DNA from: an uncultured bacterium | GTDB lineage: Bacteria; Bacillota; Clostridia; Oscillospirales; Ruminococcaceae | Reading direction: 5' to 3' | DNA: 31,774 nucleotides | Assembly: GCA_905214265.1 (NCBI GenBank) | Contig: CAJMLQ010000021.1 | Location: forward strand, 1 to 31,774 | In this document: positions 16,340-23,535 of the stretch, one piece after another | Position numbering within the stretch: position 1 is the first letter of the stretch | Layout: each line of letters begins with the position of its first letter | Program-made: the position numbers and the translations under genes | Notes under the pieces: model-generated | What the model was told of the DNA's origin: nothing | The model's input: the letters and a program-made list of their open reading frames with translations, nothing else | Database searches by the model: none

Positions 16340-17455
16340 ATGATTCAGGTTTCCACCCCCAGCCGCATCTGCCTTTTCGGCGAGCATCAGGATTATCTTG
16401 GCCTGGAAGTCATCGCTTCCGCCATCAACCTGCGTTTCTCCACTAAGGCTGAAAAACGCGGCGACAGCCTGCTCCACATCCGCATCCGCGACAAATCCAT
16501 CAGTGAATTGGGCGCCAAAAACACCGATAACAAGTATGAAGAGGTCACGATCGACCTCTCGAAGGAATTGGTTTACGAAAGCAAACGCGACTACTTCAAG
16601 TCCATTGTCAATGTCCTCCGCAAGGCTGGCTTCACCATCCCCGGAGCCGACGTCACCATGGATTCGGAGATTCCCATTGGCAAGGGTATGTGCTCCTCCA
16701 CCACCATGGTGCTGGTCCTCACCGCCACCCTGGCCGCCCTCTCCGACCAGCCGGAGCGCGCCAGGGACGTCAAAGAAATGGCCCTTCTGGCCTGGAAAGC
16801 TGAGGTTGAGGAATTCCACGAGCCTGGCGGCATGATGGACCACTACGCCTCCGCCCTAGGCGGCCTGGTCCACCTGGATTTCTCCAGCGGAAGCGCCGTC
16901 CCCACTCCCCTCAAGCTGGATCTGGACGGCGTGTTCATCCTCTTTGACTCCCTCCAGGACAAGGACACCATCAAAGTCCTGGGAGACTCCAAATACCCCA
17001 CCCTGGAAGCCATCCAGCAGTTAAACCCCTACGGCATCACTTCCATCCGGGATTTCTATAACGATCCCTCTCTGGAGAAGTATGTGGACACCCTGGATGA
17101 ATTCCATCAACGAAAGGTCCGGGCCAACATCGACAATTACCGCATCCAGCGGGAGGCCCTTGCCCTGATCCAGTCCGGCGAAATGACCAACGAGAAGATG
17201 GGCGAGCTGTTGAACCGCCATCAGGCGAACCTCCGGGACGGTCTTCAGATCTCCACCCCCATCATCGATAAGATCCTGGCCGCAGCCCTGGAAAACGGCG
17301 CCTACGGCGGAAAATTCAACGGCTCCGGCGGCGGCGGATGCCTTTACTGCTATGCTCCCGCAAACAAAGCGGAGCAGATTGTTTCGGCGGCCAACGCCAT
17401 GGGCTATCCGGCCATGGTGCTGACCCAGGACAAGGGCCTCACCATCTGTGACTGA
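16340..17455 (+). CDS. GHMP-family sugar kinase (galactokinase-like paralogue)
   Basis: A 371-aa cytosolic kinase expected to phosphorylate a sugar at its anomeric hydroxyl with ATP. Motif 1 is FGEHQDYLG (13-21), replacing the GENxDY/GEHTDY of true galactokinases. Motif 2 is PIGKGMCSST (112-121), where the usual PxGxGLSSS is altered to MCSST. Motif 3 is FNGSGGGGCLYC near residues 326-337. It differs clearly from galK at 3894 and is not a duplicate. TTGGAGG lies 7 nt upstream of the ATG. The nucleotidyltransferase starts 25 nt after its stop and a phosphohexomutase follows. The substrate is unknown; galactose, an N-acetylhexosamine or a pentose are all possible. Confidence 0.85.
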   Translation: MIQVSTPSRICLFGEHQDYLGLEVIASAINLRFSTKAEKRGDSLLHIRIRDKSISELGAKNTDNKYEEVTIDLSKELVYESKRDYFKSIVNVLRKAGFTIPGADVTMDSEIPIGKGMCSSTTMVLVLTATLAALSDQPERARDVKEMALLAWKAEVEEFHEPGGMMDHYASALGGLVHLDFSSGSAVPTPLKLDLDGVFILFDSLQDKDTIKVLGDSKYPTLEAIQQLNPYGITSIRDFYNDPSLEKYVDTLDEFHQRKVRANIDNYRIQREALALIQSGEMTNEKMGELLNRHQANLRDGLQISTPIIDKILAAALENGAYGGKFNGSGGGGCLYCYAPANKAEQIVSAANAMGYPAMVLTQDKGLTICD

Positions 17456-17480
17456 CCCAAATCGAAGGAGGAATTTATTG

Positions 17481-18209
17481 ATGAAAGCAGTTATTTTGGC
17501 GGCCGGCAAGGGCAAACGCCTTCATTCCGAGCAGTTCAGCGCCCCCAAGGTGCTGCGGGAAGCCAACGGCAAGCCCCTGCTCCGCTATGTTGTCAACAAC
17601 CTGAGCTTTATCCCGGAAAAGAAGGACATCGTCATCGTAGCGGGCTACAAAAAAGAAATGGTTTTCGATGCCTTCCAGGACGGCTACACCTTTGCGGTGC
17701 AGGAAGAGCAGCTGGGCACCGGCCACGCCGTCAACTGCGCCCGGGAGGCCCTCAAAGACTACGACGGCCCGGTCCTGGTCTGTTATGGCGATATGCCCAT
17801 GTTCAAAAAAGAGACCTATGAAAACCTGGTCAAAGTCCACGAAGAATCCGGCAACGACTGCACCATCCTGACCGGTGTCTCCGACCGGGGGCTGGCCTAC
17901 GGCCGCATCATCCGGGACGAATCCGGCAGCTTCACCGGCGTTGTCGAGGATAAGGACTGCACCCCCGAGCAGAAAAAGATCAATGAGCTGAACGTCGGCA
18001 TTTATGTGTTCGACAGCAAGAAGCTCTTCTCCTGCCTTGGCGAGCTGAAAAACTCCAATGCCCAGGGCGAATACTACCTCACCGACGTTCCCTCCATCAT
18101 GATGGGCAAGGGGTACAAGATCGGCACCTACACCACCCACGACGATACGGAAATTCTGGGCGTCAACACTCCGGAGGATTTGGCGCTCTGTGAATCCCTG
18201 CTGAAGTAA
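17481..18209 (+). CDS. GlmU N-terminal-like sugar-1-phosphate nucleotidyltransferase
   Basis: A 242-aa cytosolic enzyme that would couple a sugar-1-phosphate to an NTP, giving an NDP-sugar and pyrophosphate. It matches the pyrophosphorylase domain of GlmU: nucleotide loop LAAGKGKRL (6-14) with Lys23 in SAPKV, uridine-type motif EEQLGTGHAV (75-84), metal-binding YGDMPM (102-107), NVGIYVFD and GEYYLTDV. The left-handed beta-helix acetyltransferase domain of real GlmU is absent, so this is not the essential GlmU. UTP is the likely nucleotide by motif similarity. The start has GGAGG 9 nt upstream. It sits between the GHMP kinase and the mutase. Confidence 0.88.
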   Translation: MKAVILAAGKGKRLHSEQFSAPKVLREANGKPLLRYVVNNLSFIPEKKDIVIVAGYKKEMVFDAFQDGYTFAVQEEQLGTGHAVNCAREALKDYDGPVLVCYGDMPMFKKETYENLVKVHEESGNDCTILTGVSDRGLAYGRIIRDESGSFTGVVEDKDCTPEQKKINELNVGIYVFDSKKLFSCLGELKNSNAQGEYYLTDVPSIMMGKGYKIGTYTTHDDTEILGVNTPEDLALCESLLK

Positions 18210-18232
18210 CCGGTCCATCCGGCCGCTTTTTC

Positions 18233-18255
18233 AGACGTTTTCGGCAAAAACGTCT
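18233..18255 (+). repeat. Intercistronic hairpin between nucleotidyltransferase and mutase genes
   Basis: AGACGTTTT (18233-18241) pairs with AAAACGTCT (18247-18255) around a 5-nt loop, in a 149-nt gap. No clean T run follows, so it looks more like an mRNA-processing or attenuating stem than a terminator. A second small stem (AGGGG/CCCCT, about 18316-18335) precedes the mutase ribosome site. Confidence 0.55.
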
Positions 18256-18358
18256 TGAGAAGTGTTGTCGTTTTCTTGAAAAATCTTAAAAAGCCTTGTA
18301 AAAAAGTTGAAAAGCAGGGGCCTTCCGGGACCCCTCCGACTGCAAAGGAGCGTTGAAA

Positions 18359-19771
18359 ATGATTCAATTTGGCACCGGCGGCTTCCGGGCCGTCATCGGC
18401 GACGATTTCACCAAAGCAAATGTGGAGCTTCTCGCCCAGGGCCTGGTCAACAAAATGAAAGCGGAGAAGGTGGAGAACTCCCCTTTGGTCATCGGTTATG
18501 ACCGTCGCTTCCTTTCGGATATCGCCGCAAAGTGGATCTCCAGCGTTTTTGCCGCCAACGGCATCCATGTCCAGTTTATCGACCGGGAGGCCCCCACTCC
18601 CCTGATCATGTTCGTGGTCAAAAAGTCCGGCGCCCAGTACGGTATGGCCGTCACCGCCTCCCACAACCCCGCAGAGTACAACGGTGTCAAGGTTTTCACT
18701 GCAGGCGGGCGGGACGCCAGCAAGGAAGTGACCAACGAGCTGGAGAAGTACATCAACGCGCTGGATGCCAGCGGTGTTTCCACCATGGATTTCGAGGAGG
18801 CCAAAAAGGCCGGACTGGTGGAGATCATCGAGCCGATGAATGACTACATCGACAGCATTCTCAGCTTCATCGACATCGACAAGATCAAGGCCAAGAAGCT
18901 GAAGGTTCTCCTGGATCCCATGTTCGGCGTGTCCAAAACCTCACTCCAGACCATTCTGCTCACCTGCCGCTGCGACGTAGACGTCATCAACGACCGGCAC
19001 GACGCACTGTTCGGCGGACGGCTCCCCTCCCCCTCCGCCAAAACATTGACCCGGCTGTCCACCATGGTGGTGGAAGGCGGCTATGACCTGGGCATCGCCA
19101 CCGACGGCGACGCCGACCGCATCGGGCTCATCGACTCCGAGGGGGCGTTCATCCACCCCAATGACATTCTGGTGCTGCTCTACTACTATCTGGTCAAATA
19201 TAAGGGCTGGAAAGGTGACTGTGTGCGCAACATTGCCACCACCCATCTGCTGGACCGGCTGGCGGCCGCCTTTGGGCAGGTCTGCTATGAGGTACCGGTG
19301 GGCTTCAAGTGGATCTCCTCCAAGATGGACGAGACCGGAGCCATCATCGGCGGCGAAAGCTCCGGCGGCCTGACGGTGAAGGGACACATTTCCGGCAAGG
19401 ACGGCATCTATGCCGCGGCGCTTCTGGTGGAGATGATCTCGGTCATCGGCAAACCGCTGAACGCCATCCTCAAAGAAATCAAGGACGAATACGGCCAGTG
19501 CGAAATGAGCGAATTCGACTGCCGGTTCTCCCACGAAAAGAAAGCCCAGCTCAACGAACTGCTGTTTGTAGAAAAGAAGCTGCCGGAATTTGGAGTGGAT
19601 GTGGAGAAAGTCTCCTACGCCGACGGCTGCAAAGTTTACTTCAAAAACGGTGGATGGATCATCTGCCGCTTCTCCGGCACTGAGCCGCTGATCCGTATCT
19701 TCTGCGAGATGGAGACCTACGGCCGGGCTGTTGAGATCACGAAAATAATGCGGGAATTCCTGGGTCTGTAA
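18359..19771 (+). CDS. Phosphohexomutase (phosphoglucomutase/phosphomannomutase family)
   Basis: A 470-aa alpha-D-phosphohexomutase that would interconvert hexose-1-phosphate and hexose-6-phosphate via a phosphoserine. Domain 1 has the catalytic TASHNP (99-104, phosphoserine Ser101). Domain 2 has the metal loop DGDADR (249-254), domain 3 the sugar-specificity loop GGESSGG (331-337), and domain 4 the phosphate-binding RFSGTEPLIRIF (from 437). GGESSGG is the glucose/glucosamine/mannose type, so exact specificity is open. ATG 18359 is chosen (AAAGGAG 8 nt upstream) over a TTG six bases earlier. It is the third gene of the kinase/nucleotidyltransferase/mutase set, linked by orientation and function across a 149-nt gap. 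Confidence 0.93.
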   Translation: MIQFGTGGFRAVIGDDFTKANVELLAQGLVNKMKAEKVENSPLVIGYDRRFLSDIAAKWISSVFAANGIHVQFIDREAPTPLIMFVVKKSGAQYGMAVTASHNPAEYNGVKVFTAGGRDASKEVTNELEKYINALDASGVSTMDFEEAKKAGLVEIIEPMNDYIDSILSFIDIDKIKAKKLKVLLDPMFGVSKTSLQTILLTCRCDVDVINDRHDALFGGRLPSPSAKTLTRLSTMVVEGGYDLGIATDGDADRIGLIDSEGAFIHPNDILVLLYYYLVKYKGWKGDCVRNIATTHLLDRLAAAFGQVCYEVPVGFKWISSKMDETGAIIGGESSGGLTVKGHISGKDGIYAAALLVEMISVIGKPLNAILKEIKDEYGQCEMSEFDCRFSHEKKAQLNELLFVEKKLPEFGVDVEKVSYADGCKVYFKNGGWIICRFSGTEPLIRIFCEMETYGRAVEITKIMREFLGL

Positions 19772-19830
19772 AAACAATGCAACGTTTTAGTGGATTTTTT
19801 TAAACCACGGTGGCTCCGCAAAATGCCATA

Positions 19831-19874
19831 GGGAACGTTCGCAAATTCCAACCTCGGATTTTGCGAACATTCCC
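19831..19874. repeat. Inverted repeat with TTTGCGAACGTTCCC-type arms
   Basis: Arms of 15 bp with one mismatch (19831-19845 and 19860-19874) surround a 14-nt loop. The core GCGAACGTTCCC differs by one base from the arm of the terminator at 8819-8864 (GCGAACGTCCCC). It precedes the terminator at 19882 and has no T run of its own. Confidence 0.6.
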
Positions 19875-19881
19875 CATCCAC

Positions 19882-19906
19882 AGGCGGCTCGCAAGCCGCC
19901 TTTTTT
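19882..19906 (+). terminator. Terminator of the sugar-activation cassette
   Basis: AGGCGGCT (19882-19889), loop CGCA, AGCCGCCT (19894-19901) and a continuing run of T. The rest of the 311-nt gap to the methyltransferase holds a further stem (GCGGAGGG/CCCTCCGC, 19952-19972) and a promoter, and no gene that I can see. Confidence 0.9.
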
Positions 19907-20026
19907 CTTTTTAGCTGCGGCCGGGCCACAAAGGATAGGATCTCGTGTTCTGCGGAGGGCGTGTCCCTCCGCCTGTTGAAAAAGGCGGGCGTAAACTTTT
20001 TCGTTGCAGATTCTTTCTTTGGGAGA

Positions 20027-20055
20027 TTGTCTTTTTTGGGGGATTCTGTTACAAT
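20027..20055 (+). promoter_or_regulatory. Promoter of the methyltransferase gene
   Basis: TTGTCT (20027-20032), a 17-bp spacer and TACAAT (20050-20055) lie 27 nt before the ATG. Confidence 0.7.
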
Positions 20056-20082
20056 AAGGAAAATGGCTTTTGGAGGGACGGC

Positions 20083-20673
20083 ATGAACAATTCAGACAAA
20101 ATGCGGGAATTTTTCGATCGGGCGGCCCCGGGGTGGAACAACCTCCCGGCAGAGGCGGCAATTCGTGACGCCCTGGCGGAAAAAATGGCGATTCCGGAAG
20201 GGAGCGTCATTGCGGATATCGGCTGCGGGCAGGGAGTCTTTTTCCCACATCTGCTTAAGGCCGGGCCCAAGGCGATTATCGGCGTGGATCTCTCCGGGGA
20301 GATGCTCCGCTACGCCCGGGAAAAATATCCCGACGGGCGGATCCGGTTGATTCAGGGGGATATTCTGGAGGCAGCACTGCCCCGGCTGGACGCGGCGGTG
20401 CTCTACAACTGCTACCCTCATCTATTGGACAAGGCAGCGCTGGCCCGGCGGCTGGCGGAACTGGTCCGGCCCGGCGGAATCGCCGTCATTGCCCATGGGG
20501 CAGGAAAGGCGGTCATCAACGCCCACCATCGGGAAGGACTGCCCTTTACGCTGTCTGTTCCTCTGGAGGAGCCGGAGACCGAGGCGGAAAAATTTGCGCC
20601 CTGGTTCCGAGCGGACCGGATGGAGGACGAGGAGGGCTGGTATTTGCTGCGAATGGTACGGACAGAGAGTTGA
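20083..20673 (+). CDS. Class I SAM-dependent methyltransferase
   Basis: A 196-aa cytosolic Rossmann-fold methyltransferase. The SAM-binding motif I is VIADIGCGQGVFF (42-54), the acidic end of strand 2 is GVDLSGEML, motif II is IQGDILEAALPRLDAAVLYN, and the post-motif is LVRPGGIAVIAHG. The HGAGKAVINAHHR stretch is not standard and may shape the substrate site. ATG 20083 is chosen because GGAGGG lies 6-7 nt upstream. The -35 box of the next gene's promoter overlaps its stop codon, so the ECF S component can be made separately. A shared substrate (a vitamin or cofactor taken up by the S component) is possible but unproven. Confidence 0.88.
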   Translation: MNNSDKMREFFDRAAPGWNNLPAEAAIRDALAEKMAIPEGSVIADIGCGQGVFFPHLLKAGPKAIIGVDLSGEMLRYAREKYPDGRIRLIQGDILEAALPRLDAAVLYNCYPHLLDKAALARRLAELVRPGGIAVIAHGAGKAVINAHHREGLPFTLSVPLEEPETEAEKFAPWFRADRMEDEEGWYLLRMVRTES

Positions 20674-20698
20674 CAACGACGGATTTTTCTGGTAAACT
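20670..20698 (+). promoter_or_regulatory. Promoter of the ECF S-component leader
   Basis: TTGACA (20670-20675) overlaps the methyltransferase stop codon, followed by a 17-bp spacer and TAAACT (20693-20698). The predicted start near 20704 puts the whole structured leader (20702-20823) in the transcript. Confidence 0.75.
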
Positions 20699-20701
20699 AT
20701 A

Positions 20702-20823
20702 GGAAATGCCCGCCAGGAAGGCGGGTGCGTGGACTTTTTTCAAAGAGAAGGAGCCAGGAAGGCTTTTCCCCGGCAGAAGCGCGGGGGCCAGTGACTTTTT
20801 CAATTTGAAAGGGGTCTTTTTTT
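20702..20823 (+). promoter_or_regulatory. Structured tandem-module leader, candidate riboswitch or attenuator
   Basis: About 120 nt contain two similar modules. Module A has stem CCCGCC (20709-20714)/GGCGGG (20720-20725) with loop AGGAA, then GTGGACTTTTTTC, which can fold on GAGAAGGAGCC. Module B has stem CCCCGGC/GCGCGGGG (20768-20785) with an AGAA-containing loop, then GTGACTTTTTC, which can fold on GAAAGGGGTC (20807-20816). The module B fold covers the ribosome binding site and is followed by seven T right before the ATG, so it could block translation or terminate transcription. GGAAA (20702-20706) can pair with TTTCC (20765-20769) to close module A. It does not match any riboswitch consensus I can recall (preQ1, THF, TPP, cobalamin, guanidine). 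Confidence 0.5.
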
Positions 20824-21351
20824 ATGAAAACAAAGAAATTGGTTTTAGCGGCGCTGTTCGTGGCGCTGGGTGTGCTGCTGCCCATGGTATTCCATTTTGT
20901 GCCCAACGCGGGGTCGGTTTTCCTGCCGATGCATATTCCGGTGCTGCTGTGCGGACTAGTCTGCGGATGGCCTTACGGGCTGGCCTGTGGGGTGTTGGCA
21001 CCGCTGCTGTCCAGCTTACTGACCTCTATGCCTCCCGCGGCGATCCTGCCGGGGATGCTCTGCGAGCTGGCGGTCTATGGCGCGGTATCTGGGCTGATCT
21101 TCCAGTTTGTCCGCACGAAGAAGCTGTTTGCGAACATCTACCTGGCCCTGATCGGCGCGATGCTGGCGGGACGAGTGGTCTCCGGCGCACTCAACGGTCT
21201 GATTTTCCGGGCTGGGCAGTATTCGCTCCAGGCTTGGGTGGCTGCGTCCTTTGTCACGGCGCTGCCGGGCATCATCATCCAGCTGGCCCTGATTCCGGTC
21301 CTGGTGTTCGCGCTCCAGAAGGCGCGGCTTGTGGAATGCAGGGCGGCGTAA
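20824..21351 (+). CDS. ECF transporter S component (substrate-specific membrane subunit)
   Basis: A 175-aa membrane protein with five or six helices (for example 5-25, 36-60, 72-96, 104-126, 140-165). It binds a vitamin-like small molecule and uses a shared EcfAAT energizing module encoded elsewhere. ECF-S traits are the N-terminal KKLVLAALFVALGVLLP, where small Ala residues contact EcfT, the loop GSVFLPMHIPVLLCGL, and the third-helix PLLSSLLTSMPP. The substrate cannot be assigned; it lacks anything clearly diagnostic of BioY, ThiT, RibU or QueT that I recognise. GAAAGGGG lies 9 nt upstream of the ATG, inside a hairpin. It has its own promoter and leader and follows a methyltransferase gene. 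Confidence 0.85.
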   Translation: MKTKKLVLAALFVALGVLLPMVFHFVPNAGSVFLPMHIPVLLCGLVCGWPYGLACGVLAPLLSSLLTSMPPAAILPGMLCELAVYGAVSGLIFQFVRTKKLFANIYLALIGAMLAGRVVSGALNGLIFRAGQYSLQAWVAASFVTALPGIIIQLALIPVLVFALQKARLVECRAA

Positions 21352-21367
21352 ACTACAATTAGAGAAA

Positions 21368-21397
21368 CAGGGCTGCGGATTCCCCCGCAGCCCTGTT
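21368..21397. terminator. Bidirectional terminator between ECF-S and GH172 genes
   Basis: CAGGGCTGCGG (21368-21378) pairs with CCGCAGCCCTG (21385-21395). TTGATTTTCC follows on the plus strand and an A/T-rich tail on the minus strand. It sits between two convergent genes. Confidence 0.9.
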
Positions 21398-21412
21398 GAT
21401 TTTCCGAGAAAA

Positions 21413-22492
21413 TTAGATGACCTCCAATGCGTCCCGGTCCGGGAGAGGCGGGAACGGCTGGGCGGGGATGTCCTGGTACCAGAAGGCGACGGAGGCGATG
21501 TCGTCCTGGAGGGGCAGATAGCGGCCGCCGCTGCGCCAGCCCAGGGCCTGAATGGTTACCTTCAGGTCGGACTCGAAACGGATGGGATCCATAATATGCC
21601 AGCGGTAGAGGCTGAAGCGCTGCTGGCTGCGGTAGACGCCATCGGTTTCGGTGAGGTTCAGGCCGGTATAGGGCGTGGTAAAGGGCTGGTAGCGGTGGGT
21701 TTTCTGGTTCTCGAAATTGTAGGAGCCGCAGAAGTAGTCCTCGGTGCCGGTGCCGCAGATGGTGGGGAACTCTCTGTCGCCGTCCAAGAAGAACTTGATC
21801 TCTCCTTCCCCCCACCAGCCGCTGCTGTTGACACCCCAGGCCATGTAGGTGCCGACGTACTGGCCCTTGCCTTTGACTCCATCCAGAATGACGTAGTCGG
21901 TCTTATAGGGCAGGGGGTTGACCCGGCGGAACTGGGCGTGGAAGTAGGCCGCGTCCTCCGGAACCTCGGTGAGGGTGTAATCGATCTGATAGTACATGGT
22001 GACTGTTTCATCACTGCGGTTTTCCAGGGTCATGCGGCAGTGCCTGCGGAAGGGCATGGGCCAATAGCAGTTAAAGGCGCTACCGGGGTTCACACAGACG
22101 GCAAGGGAAGAAACCTGGCCGAATTCGTTCCAGCCGCTGGCGAAGAAGTCACCGATGGGGCATTCCACAGAAGGGAGCTCCCGGTTATCCCAGTAAATGC
22201 GCAAAATGGTGTCGCGCCAGCGCCCGGTGGGCGTCAGCCAGATGTGCTGGATGCAGCCAGGGCCCTCCACGTCGGCGATGGTGAAGCTCTCGCCTGCTGG
22301 GATGCGGATAAAGGGATTCACCTTCCAGCCCCGGCCCAGTTCCCGGGCGGCGTTCCCCGCAAAGCCGTCGGCCAGCTCGCACATGCCGCCTTTTCCTTTT
22401 TCGCCGGTGTAATTTTCCGGCGAGATCGAACGGGTTTGGGCGTCTGACAGGCGGTAGAGGCTGCCCATTCCCATATTCAGTCCATTGAACAT
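21413..22492 (-). CDS. GH172 (DUF2961) glycoside hydrolase
   Basis: A 359-aa protein of the DUF2961 family, now glycoside hydrolase family 172, whose studied members act on alpha-D-fructofuranosyl or arabinofuranosyl linkages and oligomerise. Family motifs are GPGCIQHIWLT (77-87), the central YYQIDYT, WWGEGEIKFFLDGD (226-239) and GTGTEDYFCGSYNF (247-260). The conserved glutamates in the last two motifs (E229 or E231, and E251) are the probable catalytic pair. The two jelly-roll domains appear complete. There is no signal peptide, so it is likely cytosolic. AGGA lies 7 nt before the ATG. A -10 like TAAAAT lies upstream without a good -35. The small lipoprotein gene is 76 nt upstream on the same strand. 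Confidence 0.92.
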   Translation of the reverse strand: MFNGLNMGMGSLYRLSDAQTRSISPENYTGEKGKGGMCELADGFAGNAARELGRGWKVNPFIRIPAGESFTIADVEGPGCIQHIWLTPTGRWRDTILRIYWDNRELPSVECPIGDFFASGWNEFGQVSSLAVCVNPGSAFNCYWPMPFRRHCRMTLENRSDETVTMYYQIDYTLTEVPEDAAYFHAQFRRVNPLPYKTDYVILDGVKGKGQYVGTYMAWGVNSSGWWGEGEIKFFLDGDREFPTICGTGTEDYFCGSYNFENQKTHRYQPFTTPYTGLNLTETDGVYRSQQRFSLYRWHIMDPIRFESDLKVTIQALGWRSGGRYLPLQDDIASVAFWYQDIPAQPFPPLPDRDALEVI

Positions 22493-22568
22493 ACAAATTC
22501 CTTCCCTTCGAGCGGTATTTTCTTTATTTTAGCACAGGTTTTCGGGGTTTTCTACACATTTTTTCTCA

Positions 22569-22943
22569 TTATTGAAAAAGTGCGCCGTCTGTGAAATCCG
22601 CGTACCAGATGTTTTCGGAGGAGTTTGCGGCGTCGAACACCAGCCCGTCTTCGGTGATTTTGAAGGTATAGCGGAAATCCCCGTCATCGGTGTTCAGCAC
22701 CAGCGTGTCGCCGTCGGCACGGCAGCTGCCGAATGCGATGTAGCTGCTGAGGGCGGAAAAGGTAAACTGAAACCGATCCCCCTCCAACAGCTGGATGCTT
22801 GGTGGGATAAGCTCATCCGATTCGCTGTAAGTATAGATCCTTGGCTCCAATTCCAAGGCTCCTTCTGACGGAGCGGAACTTTTGCACGACCCTGCTGGCA
22901 AGGCCATGGCAGCGGCGAGAAAAACGGCGATTCCTTTTTTCAT
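22569..22943 (-). CDS. Small lipoprotein with a BlaR1-C-terminal-like domain
   Basis: A 124-aa secreted lipoprotein: signal peptide 1-19, lipobox LPAGSC with Cys20, then a mature beta-strand-rich domain (about 45-124). The pattern IQLLEGDRFQFTFSALSSYI, then ADGDTLVLNTDDGDFRYTF, then FDAANSS and DGALF resembles, from memory, the extracytoplasmic domain at the C terminus of many clostridial M56/BlaR1-like proteins, here standing alone. The function is unknown. AAAGGAG lies 7 nt before the ATG. It has its own promoter, divergent from the NifX-like gene, and no clear terminator, so it may read through into the GH172 gene. Confidence 0.75.
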   Translation of the reverse strand: MKKGIAVFLAAAMALPAGSCKSSAPSEGALELEPRIYTYSESDELIPPSIQLLEGDRFQFTFSALSSYIAFGSCRADGDTLVLNTDDGDFRYTFKITEDGLVFDAANSSENIWYADFTDGALFQ

Positions 22944-22983
22944 TTTGGCAACTCCTTTCCGTTTTCAGCTTTTCCTCACCATC

Positions 22984-23012
22984 AGTTTATCATACGGAGC
23001 CGCTTTTTTCAA
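22984..23012 (-). promoter_or_regulatory. Promoter of the small lipoprotein gene
   Basis: TTGAAA (23012-23007), a 17-bp spacer and TAAACT (22989-22984), about 40 nt upstream of the ATG. Confidence 0.65.
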
Positions 23013-23055
23013 GATGCGGCGGACGTTCGGAAAAAGAGGGGCAAACTCCGGCGCA

Positions 23056-23084
23056 TTGACTTTGCTGGAAAGGAGGGGTACAAT
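23056..23084 (+). promoter_or_regulatory. Promoter of the NifX-like gene
   Basis: TTGACT (23056-23061), a 17-bp spacer and TACAAT (23079-23084), 27 nt upstream of the ATG and divergent from the lipoprotein promoter. Confidence 0.75.
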
Positions 23085-23111
23085 AAAAGAAAATGCCAGG
23101 AGGTTTTCGCC

Positions 23112-23516
23112 ATGAAAATTGCAGTGCCATATGAGAACGGACAGGTGTTCCAGCACTTCGGGCATACCTCCCGTTTCCAGATTTACGATGTACAGGACGG
23201 CACGGTAAAATCTGCTCAAACGGTGGTTCCGGCCGGGGGCGGACACGGGGCGCTGGCCGGTTTTCTGAAACTGTGCGGTGTGGACACACTGATCTGCGGA
23301 GGAATCGGCGGCGGCGCGAAAACGGCGCTTTCCGAGGCGGGAATCCGGTTTTACCCCGGTGTGACTGGCAGTGCAGACAGCGCTGTCCAGGCCCTGCTGA
23401 ACGGGACCTTAGAGTTCAACCCTGACACCGTATGCAGCCATCATCATGAGGATGGCCACGACTGCGGGAGCCACAGCTGCAGCGGGGATAAGCACGGCTG
23501 CAGCGGCAACTGCTGA
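23112..23516 (+). CDS. NifX/NafY-family (dinitrogenase Fe-Mo cofactor) protein with Cys/His tail
   Basis: A 134-aa cytosolic protein. Residues 1-104 are the Nitro_FeMo-Co domain: MKIAVPYENGQVFQHFGHTS, then FQIYDV, the glycine-rich CGVDTLICGGIGGGAK and the closing AVQALLNG. The domain binds metal clusters or intermediates in NifX, NafY and the C terminus of NifB. Many anaerobes without nitrogenase carry stand-alone copies of unknown role, and none of the nif partners is here. From about residue 108 the protein ends in a tail very rich in Cys and His, suggesting metal binding or storage. AGGAGG lies 8 nt upstream of the ATG. It is a single-gene unit with promoter and terminator. Confidence 0.9.
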   Translation: MKIAVPYENGQVFQHFGHTSRFQIYDVQDGTVKSAQTVVPAGGGHGALAGFLKLCGVDTLICGGIGGGAKTALSEAGIRFYPGVTGSADSAVQALLNGTLEFNPDTVCSHHHEDGHDCGSHSCSGDKHGCSGNC

Positions 23517-23535
23517 CTCCCTGTCGAATATAAAA

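Noticed and set aside
20702..20823. Known riboswitch classes (preQ1, THF, TPP, cobalamin, guanidine) for the ECF-S leader
   Set aside because: I could not match the conserved core of any of these by eye, so I left it as an unnamed candidate rather than force a label.
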